This document shows, piece by piece, positions 29,052 through 37,470 of a stretch of 64,000 nt of DNA. The stretch covers positions 62,001 to 126,000 of the forward strand of contig CAWGSF010000009.1 of the NCBI GenBank assembly GCA_963825255.1. Direction: 5' to 3'. Below the pieces are notes generated by a model. It had not been told where the DNA came from and searched no databases. It saw only the letters and a program-made list of their open reading frames with translations. Made by a program: the position numbers and the translations under genes. Numbering within the stretch: position 1 is the first letter of the stretch; each line of letters starts with the position of its first letter. Source of the DNA: JAIBJN01 sp963825255. GTDB lineage: Bacteria; Actinomycetota; Thermoleophilia; Gaiellales; Gaiellaceae.

Positions 29052-29494
29052 AGGCCGCCGGCGCCTCGGAGGCACTCGCGAGCCCCCGCCCCCGCGCGTT
29101 CTCGCCCGTGCGAAAGGCGGCGCTCGTGGCCGAGATCGTCGGCGCGTACGTCCACGTCCGCTGGTGGCTCTGGCGCACCGACCTCCCGCGGACGCTCGCA
29201 GCTGCCCGCGCCGGGCGAGGCGAGCCCGTAGCCGACGGCCGGGAGAGCCTCGTGCTCGGGACGCGGCTGGGCCAGGCCGTGGGGCGCACGCTGCGCGTCC
29301 TGCCCACGGACTCCCGCTGCCTCATGCAATCGCTCGTCCTCACGCGCCTCCTGGCCGGGCGCGGCATCGAGTCGGCGCTCGTCATCGGCGTCGCGGTCGA
29401 GCCCGAGTTCGCCGCGCACGCATGGGTCGAGAGCGACGACGTGCCGCTCCTGCCCACGAACGGGTCGGCCTACGCGCGGCTCGTTCGCATGTGA
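29048..29494 (+). CDS. Lasso peptide B2: leader peptidase (transglutaminase-like)
   Basis: 148 residues, the usual size of B2 proteins. The Cys protease core shows DSRCLMQSLVLTRLL (catalytic Cys) and AAHAWVESDD (catalytic His), as in lasso B2 enzymes that remove the leader in an ATP-linked step with B1 and C. GTG start at 29048 overlaps the kinase stop. The precursor gene follows after a 100-bp gap that holds its own promoter. Confidence 0.85.
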   Translation: MKAAGASEALASPRPRAFSPVRKAALVAEIVGAYVHVRWWLWRTDLPRTLAAARAGRGEPVADGRESLVLGTRLGQAVGRTLRVLPTDSRCLMQSLVLTRLLAGRGIESALVIGVAVEPEFAAHAWVESDDVPLLPTNGSAYARLVRM

Positions 29495-29536
29495 CGGCGC
29501 CTCGGTACGCGCGCCGGCCTCCTACCTTTTTCCACC

Positions 29537-29565
29537 TTGACCCGCCCCGGTCGCAGCCGTAGCCT
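29537..29565 (+). promoter_or_regulatory. Promoter of the lasso precursor gene
   Basis: TTGACC and TAGCCT are separated by 17 bases, a good vegetative-type actinobacterial promoter. Start of transcription would be near 29572, leaving a short leader with GAGGAG six bases before the GTG at 29597. It would let the precursor be made in excess over the enzymes. Confidence 0.65.
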
Positions 29566-29596
29566 TGAAACACCAGCCACGAACGAGGAGTTCCCC

Positions 29597-29764
29597 GTGG
29601 AACGCAAGGAATCCCAGACCAAGACAGTCGTGTACGAGCCCCCGGCGATCGTGGACTACGGCGACCTCGTGGAGCTCACCGCGGCGAGCGGGCACGGCGA
29701 CTGCCTGGACGCGACCTTCCCGGTCGGGACCAAGAAGGGCAGCCTGACCTTCTCCGGCTGCTAG
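29597..29764 (+). CDS. Lasso peptide precursor (A)
   Basis: 55 residues from GTG 29597. The leader contains YEPPAIVDYGDLVELTA, matching the lasso YxxPx5Gx5T pattern bound by B1. With Thr at leader position -2 the core would be 26 residues beginning ASGHGDCLDATF and ending SLTFSGC, so Ala1 could close a nine-residue ring with Asp9; starting at the Gly would give a seven-residue ring with the same Asp. One Cys falls in the ring and one is the last residue, the arrangement of class III lasso peptides (BI-32169 type). Core boundaries and disulfide are inference. Confidence 0.8.
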   Translation: MERKESQTKTVVYEPPAIVDYGDLVELTAASGHGDCLDATFPVGTKKGSLTFSGC

Positions 29765-31566
29765 CCGGGTTCGAGGGCTCGTTCGCGCCCGGCGACCCGG
29801 GCGGCCCGCGCATCGCGCGGTTTCCTATCCACGGCTCGGTCCGTTGCGCCCTCGCGGGGCGCCTGCTGCCACCGGACCCGCTCGCGCAGGACCTCGGCGA
29901 GCCGGAGGAGGCCGGCCCGGAGGTTCTCGTCCCCGCGGCGTTCGCACGCGACGGGACCGCCGCCCTCGGCGGTCTCCGCGGGTCGTTCGCCCTCGCCCTT
30001 TGGGACGAGAGCGCAGGCCGCGGGCTCCTGGCGGTCGACCAGCTCGGCGCCGGGGCGCTCTTCCTGGCCGAGACGGGCGGCGTTCTCCATTTCGCGACGG
30101 AACTCGACGATCTCCTTCGGCTGCTCCCGCGCCGGCCCGCGCCGGAGGCCGCGGCGATCGTCCACTGGCTCGCCGACGGCTTCCTCGAGCGGGGCCAGAC
30201 GCTCCACGAGGGCGTCCGCAGGCTGGCCGGGGGGCACGCCCTCGAGCTGGACACCCGGGGCTGGCAGGAGACGCGCTACTGGGCCCCGCGCTACGCGCCG
30301 CCCTCGGACGTCGACCGCGGGCAGGCTGTCGAAGCCGTCGGCGCCGGGCTCCGTCGGGCGGTCGGACGCCGCATGGCTCGCGAGGCGCCCACCGGCGTGC
30401 TCCTGAGCGGAGGCCTCGACTCGTCCTCGATCGCCGCGCTGCTCCGCGATGGGGGCAGCGGAGAGAGGCCGACGAGGTCGTTCTCGGCGCTCTTCCCGGA
30501 TCATCCCTCGGTGGACGAGGGCGAGCTCGTCATGGAGGTGACGGCCCGCCTCGGCCTGGAGGGGCGACGGATCGCGCTTTCCGGCGGAAGCATGCTCGGC
30601 GGCGCGCTCGCGTACCAGGAGCGATGGGGCGCCCCCACCATCTCGCCCAACCTCGCGTTCCACGCTCCGCTGCTCGAGGACGCCGCGGCGGCGAGCGTCG
30701 AGGTGCTCTTCGACGGCGAGGGCGGCGACGAGCTCTTCGGCTGCCCGGCCTACCTCCTCGGCGACCTCGTCCGGAGGGGGCGGCCCCGCTCCGCCTGGAG
30801 CCTCGCCTCGCGCCTCCCCGGCCTGGGAGATCGCCCAGACCCTCGACGTGTGCGCCGGATCTTCCGCGAGTTCGGGCTCAAGGGCGCGGCGCCGCACGCG
30901 CTCCACTCGTTGACGCGGCGCGTGCGAGGCGCCTCGCACTACGCGCCCGCATGGCTCACGGGCCGGGCCGCCGCGCTCGAGCACTCGACGCGCGACCCGT
31001 GGGCCTGGAAACGCGTCGACGCGCCGCTCTGGTGGGCTGAACGCTCGTACGAGCTGACGGAACAGCGCGAGCAGCTCGGGGCGCACGACCTCCTGAGGCG
31101 GCGAAACGCCTCCTTCGGGCTCGAGGGCGCCCATCCGCTCCTCGACGACCTCGAGCTGGTCGAGCTCCTCCTCGCTCTTCCCCCGGAGCTCTCGTTCGAC
31201 CCCTCGCTCGACCGGCCGCTGCTGCGGGCGAGCATGGAGGGGGCGCTGCCGGACTCGGTCCGGCTGCTGCCCCGGAAGAGCACCTTCGACGCGCTCTTCG
31301 TGCAGACGCTCGACACGACCGACCGGCCGCACCTCACCCGGCTCCTGACCGCGCCCGACGCGGAGGTGCGCTCCTACGTCCGCGCCGACGTCGTGCGTGA
31401 GCGGCTTCTCGACGCGCCGCGCGAGCGGCGCGGAGGCGCCTGGGCCTGGGCCTTGTGGCGATTGGCGACCGCGGAGTGCTGGCTCCGGGCGCAGGGCGAT
31501 CCGGAGCTCCCGCAGCGGGCCCTCGACACGTGGGCCCTCGAGCCGATCCGCGCCGTCCGCGTCTAG
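29758..31566 (+). CDS. Lasso peptide C: asparagine-synthetase-like macrolactam synthetase
   Basis: About 602 residues. The C-terminal ATP-pyrophosphatase domain has GVLLSGGLDSSSIAALL (PP-loop) and FDGEGGDELFGCPA, as in lasso cyclases that adenylate the ring Asp. The N-terminal ~200 residues form a class II amidotransferase-like domain (RGSFALALWDESAGRG, AVDQLGAGALF, VRRLAGGHALELD) continuous in the same frame, but no ATG, GTG or TTG opens it; CTG at 29758, overlapping the precursor stop, is the best candidate. The first conventional start (ATG 30373) would delete the amidotransferase domain. Convergent with the nucleotidyltransferase gene. Confidence 0.85.
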   Translation: MLAGFEGSFAPGDPGGPRIARFPIHGSVRCALAGRLLPPDPLAQDLGEPEEAGPEVLVPAAFARDGTAALGGLRGSFALALWDESAGRGLLAVDQLGAGALFLAETGGVLHFATELDDLLRLLPRRPAPEAAAIVHWLADGFLERGQTLHEGVRRLAGGHALELDTRGWQETRYWAPRYAPPSDVDRGQAVEAVGAGLRRAVGRRMAREAPTGVLLSGGLDSSSIAALLRDGGSGERPTRSFSALFPDHPSVDEGELVMEVTARLGLEGRRIALSGGSMLGGALAYQERWGAPTISPNLAFHAPLLEDAAAASVEVLFDGEGGDELFGCPAYLLGDLVRRGRPRSAWSLASRLPGLGDRPDPRRVRRIFREFGLKGAAPHALHSLTRRVRGASHYAPAWLTGRAAALEHSTRDPWAWKRVDAPLWWAERSYELTEQREQLGAHDLLRRRNASFGLEGAHPLLDDLELVELLLALPPELSFDPSLDRPLLRASMEGALPDSVRLLPRKSTFDALFVQTLDTTDRPHLTRLLTAPDAEVRSYVRADVVRERLLDAPRERRGGAWAWALWRLATAECWLRAQGDPELPQRALDTWALEPIRAVRV

Positions 31567-32663
31567 CGGGGCCGCGAGGCCCGGCGCTCGAGGGCGGCGT
31601 CGTGCTCCGACCGCCGCCGCAGGGCGTCCCGGACGGCCTGGCCGCTGCGGGCCAGCTTCTCGCCCCAGGTCTCGCCCTCCTTCGGCCGGACCTCCTCCGC
31701 CACGAGCGGCGCGAGGGCCGCCGCGGACTCCCGGGCCGAGAGCGCCCAGAAGTTGCTCAGCACCCGCTCCAGGTGGTTCTCGAGCACGGTCCTCTCGCGC
31801 ACCTTGAGCAGGTTGCGAGCCCAGAAGCGGAGCGCCCAGGGGACCCGCTCGCCGAAGAACAGGGCGTCGAGGGTCGCCGTCGTCGTCTCCCAGAGCCGGC
31901 CAACCTGCCAGGCGCGCGCGACCCGGCCGACCCCGGCCCGGTCGAGGCCCTGAATCATGGCGGCCACGTCGACGAGGTCGCGAAGCCGCCGGAGCGGCTC
32001 GTGCGCCCACGAGTGCGCCGCGAGCAGCAGGGCGTGGTGGACCGGGTCGGGGGCGAAGACGCCCTCGACGCCGGTGGTGGAGGGAACAGCCGAGGCGAAG
32101 AGCTCGGCCGTCGACGGCGGCCGTCGCTGCTCGAGCCACTTGGGCTGCGAGTGGATCTCCACGCTGATCGGAAGCCCACGGAGGGCGAGCGGCCTGAGGT
32201 GGTGGATGTCGACGTAGAGGGCCGGGTCGCCGATCGGCTCGAAGCCGACGGCGAGCAGCGCCTCCTGGACCTCCTCGGGCCTCGGTACGAGCAGGTCGAG
32301 GTCCTTGAACGGGCGCAATGCGGGATCCGGGTAGCGGGCGGCGACCTCGGGGCCCTTGATGACGAGGATCGGCCCGTCGCAGGCCTCGCGCACGCGCGCC
32401 AGAAGCCTCGGAGCGACGAGCGAGGAGATCGCGGCGACGCGCTCCTGCGCGCGGAACTCCGCCGGAACGGGCTGGCCGAGCGCCCGGAACCGGCGCGCGG
32501 CGAGGGACTCGACCCGGTGGCTCGTGAGGTCGGAGAGCTCGGGCGCCCGGTCGATGACCCGGTCGACGCCCGCCCACAGGAGGAGATCGACGTCGGCCTG
32601 GGCGGGCTGCGCGTCCCTCGGAACCAGGCGGACGACTCGGGCCGGCTCGGGTCGGGTGGCCAT
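31563..32663 (-). CDS. Lasso-associated nucleotidyltransferase-family protein
   Basis: 366 residues of the uncharacterised nucleotidyltransferase family (NTP_transf_5 type): DGPILVIKGPEVAARYPD and the metal site RPFKDLDLLVPRPEEV, then YVDIHHLRPLAL and the helical C-terminal part. Members are frequently encoded near lasso kinases, suggesting nucleotidylation or further modification of the peptide, or a role in immunity. The ATG is five bases after the ABC permease stop, so it is cotranscribed with the exporter. The 3' end overlaps the cyclase stop by four bases. Confidence 0.75.
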   Translation of the reverse strand: MATRPEPARVVRLVPRDAQPAQADVDLLLWAGVDRVIDRAPELSDLTSHRVESLAARRFRALGQPVPAEFRAQERVAAISSLVAPRLLARVREACDGPILVIKGPEVAARYPDPALRPFKDLDLLVPRPEEVQEALLAVGFEPIGDPALYVDIHHLRPLALRGLPISVEIHSQPKWLEQRRPPSTAELFASAVPSTTGVEGVFAPDPVHHALLLAAHSWAHEPLRRLRDLVDVAAMIQGLDRAGVGRVARAWQVGRLWETTTATLDALFFGERVPWALRFWARNLLKVRERTVLENHLERVLSNFWALSARESAAALAPLVAEEVRPKEGETWGEKLARSGQAVRDALRRRSEHDAALERRASRPR

Positions 32664-32667
32664 CGCG

Positions 32668-33526
32668 TCAGTAGAGGCCGAGGGAGCCACGCCGGCGCTC
32701 GCGGCGAAGCGCGCGCCGGAACACGAGGATCCCGGCAGTGAGCGAGGCGGCCGAGATCGGGAGCAAGATGGCCACGTCCTTCGCCGTGTCGGACCAGCCC
32801 GTGCCGCCGAGGAGGGGTTGCCGCATGCCGTTCGACGACGATCGCGACCGGGTTCAGCTCGGCCAGCTGGAGCGCCCAGCTCGGAAGCAGGTCGAGCGGG
32901 AAGAACGCCCCGGAGAAAATCGTGAGCGCCGCGATGCCGAAGCCGGTGATCGCGGCCCCGCGCTTGAAGGTGAGGATGGTCCCCGCCGTGGCGATCCCGA
33001 TGCCCCAGACGAAGGGGATGAACGCGACGAGGACGACGGCGGCCGGGAGGAAGCCGTCGGGCTCGAAGTGGAGCCCGAAGAAGAGGGCGATCACGACGAG
33101 GAAGAGCGCCGTGCGCACGGGGATGTAGAGCAGGTCGTAGAAGACCGTGCCCACCTGGATCGTCGCGCTCGTCGTCGGCGTCATCAGCAGGGACTCGAGC
33201 GTGCCGGCCATCTGCTCGTTCCTGATCCCGGCCGCGACGCGGCCGAGCGCCAGCTGCATGAACCCGCTGAGCGCGATGCCCACGGCGACGAACTCCATGT
33301 AGGTGACCTGGGAGCCGCCGTAGGTCGGCAGGACGCTCGGGTTCACCATGAGGCCGACGAAGTAGAACATGAAGGCCTGGAGGACCAGCGAGGCCCACTC
33401 GGAGACGAACGACAGTCGGTAGCTCCAGGCGACGAGAAAGTCCCGCCGAAAGAACGCCGGGAGCTTCTGCATCTCGCCGAAGAGGGCCGTCACGCGGCCG
33501 GGCCGGGCCGGAGCGAGGACGCTCAC
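32668..33526 (-). CDS. ABC-2 type transporter permease (one frameshift)
   Basis: About 285 residues with six membrane helices and the ABC-2 layout: RRDFLVAWSYRLSFVSEWAS, EQMAGTLESLLMTP, FLPLDLL-like SGAFFPLDLLPSWALQLAE, then a C-terminal helix (LLPISAASLTAGILVFRRAL). The frame breaks near 32852; removing one G gives AIVVNGMRQPLLGG and a proper ending GSLGLY. Partner of the ATPase gene overlapping its start. Likely exports, and confers self-resistance to, the lasso peptide; the substrate is inferred from position. Confidence 0.82.
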
Positions 33527-34572
33527 TGCCCGGCCTCCCCCGTCGTGAGCCGCATGAACGCCTCCTCCACGAGCGAGCGCTCCTCATGACACGAGAGCAC
33601 CTGGACGTGCGCGGCCGTCAGGGAGGAGATCGCCTCCCCGAGGACGGCGTCGTCTGCGAGCGTGAGGACGTAATGGCCGGGCTCGCCGTGCGGGGACGGC
33701 CGGACGGTGGCCATGCCGGCGAGGACGCGCTCGAGGTCGGTCGGGCCCTCGTCGCCCCCGTTCCGAAGATGAAGGAGGTACCGGCGGCGGGCCGTCTGCG
33801 CCATGAGCTCGGGGACGCTTCCCTGGAAGCGGGACTCGCCGCGGTCGAGGAGCAGGACACGGTCCGCGAAGCCGCGGATCTCGTCGAGCCGCTGCGTCGC
33901 CCAGACGACCGCCGTCCCCCGCGCCGCGATCTCCTGGACGAGCCCGCGGGCCGCGCGCGCTCCCTGGGGGTCGAGGTCGTGCGTCGCCTCGTCGACGAGC
34001 AGCACAGCCGGATGCGTGAGGAGGGCCCGCGCGACCGACAGCCGCTTCTGCATCCCGTGCGAGTACTCCCCCACCCGCTTTCGCGCCGCCTCGCGAAGGC
34101 CGACGAGCTCGAGGACCTCGTGGGCCCGCTGCGTCGCCCGCCGCTTGCGGAACCCGTGCAGGCGCCCGAAGAAGACGAGGTTCTCGAGGCCGGTGATCCG
34201 CAGGTAGAACGAGCGGTCGCCGGAGGGGACGAGGCCGATCGACTGACGCAGAGCGCGGTCGCCCTTCGTGCCGTCCCGGCCGAGCACGGTCACTGTGCCT
34301 GCCGATGGGACGACGAGGCCGGCGAGGATCCGCAGGAGGGTCGTCTTGCCGGCGCCGTTCGGGCCCAGGAGGGCGTGGATCTCGCCCTGGCCGACGCTCA
34401 GGGAGACGTCGGCGACGGCGAGGTGCGAGCCGAAGCTCATGCGGACGCCGTCGAGCGCGATCGCGGCCGGCCCGCTGTGCGCGGAGGACGGGACCGCGGC
34501 CAGAGGCGAGGCGCCGCCCGTCGGGCGGGCGAGCACCCCGGTCTCCACCTTCTCCGCCGAATGGCTGGTCAC
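33523..34572 (-). CDS. ABC transporter ATPase
   Basis: 349 residues: a ~35-residue disordered N-terminus, then a full nucleotide-binding domain with LLGPNGAGKTTLLRILAG (Walker A), YSHGMQKRLSVARALL (signature, with SHGMQ instead of SGGMQ) and VLLVDEATHDLDPQG (Walker B), and a C-terminal extension of about 90 residues. Unusual is ATHDLDP in place of PTxGLDP. The last codons overlap the permease start. Expressed from the minus strand with permease and nucleotidyltransferase. Confidence 0.88.
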   Translation of the reverse strand: MTSHSAEKVETGVLARPTGGASPLAAVPSSAHSGPAAIALDGVRMSFGSHLAVADVSLSVGQGEIHALLGPNGAGKTTLLRILAGLVVPSAGTVTVLGRDGTKGDRALRQSIGLVPSGDRSFYLRITGLENLVFFGRLHGFRKRRATQRAHEVLELVGLREAARKRVGEYSHGMQKRLSVARALLTHPAVLLVDEATHDLDPQGARAARGLVQEIAARGTAVVWATQRLDEIRGFADRVLLLDRGESRFQGSVPELMAQTARRRYLLHLRNGGDEGPTDLERVLAGMATVRPSPHGEPGHYVLTLADDAVLGEAISSLTAAHVQVLSCHEERSLVEEAFMRLTTGEAGQ

Positions 34573-34642
34573 GATGCCTCGGTCGGGAGGGGGCGCCGCC
34601 GCGAGCGCCCCCCTCCCTGTGCGCCCTGCCGCGGTGGGCGCC

Positions 34643-35311
34643 CTAGGCGGTTGCCCGCACCGGTGTCGGGGTAGGCAGGAGTCCCCTGAGCTGCGCCCAC
34701 CTGCTCGCCTCCGTCCGGTTGGACACGCCGAGCTTCCGGTAGATGTTCGAGAGGTGGAACTTCACCGTCTGCTCGGTCACCCACAGCATCCGAGCGAGCT
34801 CCGCGTTCGAGTGGCCCTCGGCGACGAGCTGGAGGATCTCCAGCTCCCGCCGCGTCAGGCCCGGCGAGTCGTCGACCTGCGCGGGCGGCGGCGCCGCCGT
34901 GGCGTGGGCGCCCGCGAGGTAGATCGAGTGGTCGAAAGCCTGCCGGATGGCCGACGTGAGGTCATCCGGGTGCGCCGTCTTGAGGACGTACGCGACCGCG
35001 CCGGCGGCGAAGGCCGCCTCGATGTGCTGGGGGTCGTCGTACATGGAGAGGACGATCACGCGCAGGCCGGGGTTGCGTTCGCGCGCCTGGCGGAGGAGCG
35101 TGATCCCGTCCACCTCTCCGTCGTTCATCTTGATCCCCGTGATCAGGAGATCAGGCCTGACCTCGTCGAGGAGGTCGAGGGCCTCGGTCGCCGACGACGC
35201 CTTGGAAACGACGTCGACGCCGACGCGCGAGACGACCTGCTCCACCGTCTCCAGCCACAGTGGGTGCTGGTCCACGAGGACAGCCGTCCGTCGGTCTAGA
35301 GAGATACTCAT
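34643..35311 (-). CDS. LuxR-type regulator with degenerate receiver
   Basis: 222 residues: a receiver-like domain (about 8-125) followed by a GerE HTH (LTRRELEILQLVAEGHSN, EQTVKFHLSNIYRKLGVS). In the receiver, the strand that should end in the phospho-acceptor Asp reads DLLITGIKMND and the acidic pair is VDQHP instead of VDDHP, so phosphorylation is unlikely. The switch region VLSMYDDPQHIEAA and Lys (AYVLKTAHPDD) remain. It is 70 bases upstream of the exporter operon in the same direction and probably controls it. Confidence 0.82.
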   Translation of the reverse strand: MSISLDRRTAVLVDQHPLWLETVEQVVSRVGVDVVSKASSATEALDLLDEVRPDLLITGIKMNDGEVDGITLLRQARERNPGLRVIVLSMYDDPQHIEAAFAAGAVAYVLKTAHPDDLTSAIRQAFDHSIYLAGAHATAAPPPAQVDDSPGLTRRELEILQLVAEGHSNAELARMLWVTEQTVKFHLSNIYRKLGVSNRTEASRWAQLRGLLPTPTPVRATA

Positions 35312-35329
35312 CGAAAGGGCCGCCTTTCG
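35312..35329 (-). promoter_or_regulatory. Hairpin at the start codon of the LuxR-like gene
   Basis: CGAAAGG and CCTTTCG form a perfect seven-base stem immediately before the ATG, and GAAAGG in the upstream arm is the only ribosome-binding-like sequence. The structure could mask it, or be a DNA operator. The rest of the gap to 35512 is less GC-rich than the surroundings and holds no supported gene. Confidence 0.4.
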
Positions 35330-35512
35330 AATTCGAGGATTTGCCGCTGAGATGGGTTTACAGGATCCCCCGAAAGAAGTAAAGGCCCTGGACCTAGACT
35401 TAAGTGTGGAAAACGACCGAGTTTCACGGAGTTTCCACCACTTCTCGACTGGCTGGTCCTGGGGACAACCGTGTGGGTCCGGGTGTGGGCTCCGACATGC
35501 GGGGGGGCCGGG

Positions 35513-36142
35513 CTATCCGCGGCGGCCTCGGCGCCTCCCCAGAAGCTGGTAATGGAGCCAGCTCGGGCCGCGACGGCGCGCCCCGCGGACTGCCTCGGCG
35601 AGCGCCGGGGCGGCCTCCGGCCCGTGCACGCCCTCCCCGTGTCCGACGAGTACGTGGTCCGGGCTCAGGCTCGTGGCCAGGTCGCGGAGCCCTCGGGGCG
35701 GGTAGAGGCGGAGGAGCGGGTGCACGCCGAGCCGCTCGCCCGGCGCCGTGAAGTACGCCGCCGTTCCGAGCGCCTCCGCGCAGACGAGGACGTCCCGCGC
35801 CGGCCACCAGAGCGCGACCTCGCGCCAGCCGGGCACGTCGAGGATCGGGACGACGGTGAACGGCGACCCCGGCACGCCTGCGAACGGGAGCCTCAGGTAG
35901 GGGACTTCGAGGCGGCGCGCGAGCCCGACGCAGTCGCGCCGGTGGCGGTCGACCAGCTGGACGACGCCGGCCGGCTCGCCCAGCCTGCGGACGCGCTCCT
36001 CGACCCCCGGCGCGTCGACGGGGTCGACGAGCCACACACGGCCGCCGGCCGCGAGCGCGTGCGACGCGCGCTCGAGGAGCGGCGGCTCGGACGCGATCCA
36101 CCCGAGGCCGACGCCGCCCACCTCGCTGAAGCGGACGGTCAT
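35513..36142 (-). CDS. Degenerate metallo-beta-lactamase-fold protein
   Basis: 209 residues. The strand order and segments VWLVDPVDAPGVEERVRRLG, QLVDRHRRDCVGLARRL, REVALWWPARDVLVCAEALG and DHVLVGHGEGVH match MBL-fold hydrolases, but the metal motif HxHxDH is reduced to DRHRRDC, so metal-dependent hydrolysis is doubtful. The ATG overlaps the NRAMP stop (ATGA at 36139-36142), so it is translationally coupled to a manganese/iron transporter. Function unknown. Confidence 0.6.
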   Translation of the reverse strand: MTVRFSEVGGVGLGWIASEPPLLERASHALAAGGRVWLVDPVDAPGVEERVRRLGEPAGVVQLVDRHRRDCVGLARRLEVPYLRLPFAGVPGSPFTVVPILDVPGWREVALWWPARDVLVCAEALGTAAYFTAPGERLGVHPLLRLYPPRGLRDLATSLSPDHVLVGHGEGVHGPEAAPALAEAVRGARRRGPSWLHYQLLGRRRGRRG

Positions 36143-37470
36143 CCCGCGAGCAGGATCTCGTAGAGCAGGAAGAGGTTGAGGCTGACGATCAGCGCGGCGA
36201 TCGCGATGGCGACCGCGGTCGTCGGCGTCGTGTTGGCGAGCTCGCCCATGAGGTCGCGGCGACGGGTGAACATGACGAGCGGGACGAGCGCGAACGGGAT
36301 CCCGAACGAGAGCACGACCTGGCTGAGGACGAGCGCGCGGGTCGGGTCGACGCCGAGCGCGAGGACGACGAGCGCGGGGAGGAGCGTGACGGCGCGGCGG
36401 AGGAAGAGCGGGATGCGCCTGTTCACGAAGCCCTGCATCACGACCTGCCCCGCCATCGTGCCCACCGACGAGGAGGAGAACCCCGAGGCGAGAAGGGCGA
36501 CGCCGAAGAGAGCGGCCGCGTTGCCTCCGAGCTCGCTGTCGAAGGCCGCGTAGGCGCCCTCGATGCTGTCGATCCCGATCCCGAAGAAGACCGCGGCGGC
36601 GATCGCCAGCATGGTGATGTTCACGACGCCGGCGATCGACATGGCGATGACGACGTCGAGACGCTCGTAGCGCTGGATGCGCTTCCGCTCGGCCGCGGAG
36701 CGGCCCTGGATCCGGTTCTGGGTGAGCGCGGAGTGCAGGTAGACCACGTGCGGCATGACGGTCGCGCCGAGGATCCCGGCGGCGAGAAGCAGGGACTCGG
36801 CTCCGTCGAAGCCGGGGACGACGAGATGGCGCGCGACCTGGCCCGCGTCCGGGCGCGCCATCAGCGCCTCGAGCGCGAAGGCGACCACGACGACGCCGAC
36901 GAGGGCTGCGATCACCGCCTCGAGGCGGCGGAACCCATGGCGCTGGAGCGCGAGGATTGCGAACGCCCCGCCTCCCGCCAGCAGGCCGGCGGGGAGGAGG
37001 GGGATGCCGAAGAGGAGGTGCAGCCCGAGGGCGGCGCCGAGCACCTCGGCCAGGTCGGTGGCCATGGCGATCAGCTCGGCCTGGATCCAGAGAGCGAACG
37101 AGACCGGGCGTCGGAAGGTGTCCCGACACATCTCCGGCAGGTTCTTGCCCGTGGCGATCCCCAGCTTCGCCGAGAGGGTCTGCACCACCATCGCCATCAG
37201 GTTCGCGGCGAGGACGACCCAGAGGAGCAGGTAGCCGAACTCGGCGCCGGCGGCGACGTTCGTGGCGAAGTTGCCGGGGTCGATGTAGGCGACCGCGGCG
37301 ACGAAGGCAGGGCCGAGGAAGGGCCAGAGCGCCCGTAGGCCGCGTCGCTCGCCGGCGAGGCTCGCGTGCGCGGCGCGCAGGGTCGCCTCCTCGCCCGGGA
37401 GGACGTCGCCGACCGTGGGCCCCGGCGGGCGCGGCAGGGAGACTTCGGGGGGATGAGCTTGCCAAGGCAT
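36139..37470 (-). CDS. mntH: NRAMP-family Mn/Fe transporter
   Basis: 443 residues with about eleven membrane helices. The NRAMP signature AYIDPGNFATNVAAGA (helix 1, DPGN metal site) and the helix-6 region GATVMPHVVYLHSAL (MPH motif) are clear, so it is a proton-coupled importer of Mn(II) or Fe(II). The ATG lies nine bases from a TATAGT box with no ribosome binding site, so the mRNA is probably leaderless, and an 8-bp-arm palindrome covers the promoter. Divergent from the cupredoxin oxidase. Confidence 0.9.
   Translation of the reverse strand: MPWQAHPPEVSLPRPPGPTVGDVLPGEEATLRAAHASLAGERRGLRALWPFLGPAFVAAVAYIDPGNFATNVAAGAEFGYLLLWVVLAANLMAMVVQTLSAKLGIATGKNLPEMCRDTFRRPVSFALWIQAELIAMATDLAEVLGAALGLHLLFGIPLLPAGLLAGGGAFAILALQRHGFRRLEAVIAALVGVVVVAFALEALMARPDAGQVARHLVVPGFDGAESLLLAAGILGATVMPHVVYLHSALTQNRIQGRSAAERKRIQRYERLDVVIAMSIAGVVNITMLAIAAAVFFGIGIDSIEGAYAAFDSELGGNAAALFGVALLASGFSSSSVGTMAGQVVMQGFVNRRIPLFLRRAVTLLPALVVLALGVDPTRALVLSQVVLSFGIPFALVPLVMFTRRRDLMGELANTTPTTAVAIAIAALIVSLNLFLLYEILLAG

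Noticed and set aside
29762..29790. T-loop-like GGGTTCGAGG suggesting a tRNA 3' part
   Set aside because: No matching acceptor or anticodon stems and it lies inside the cyclase coding frame.
29844..31040. A 398-codon plus-strand frame inside the lasso cyclase region
   Set aside because: Arg/Pro/Gly-rich with no family similarity; the overlapping frame carries the amidotransferase and PP-loop domains.
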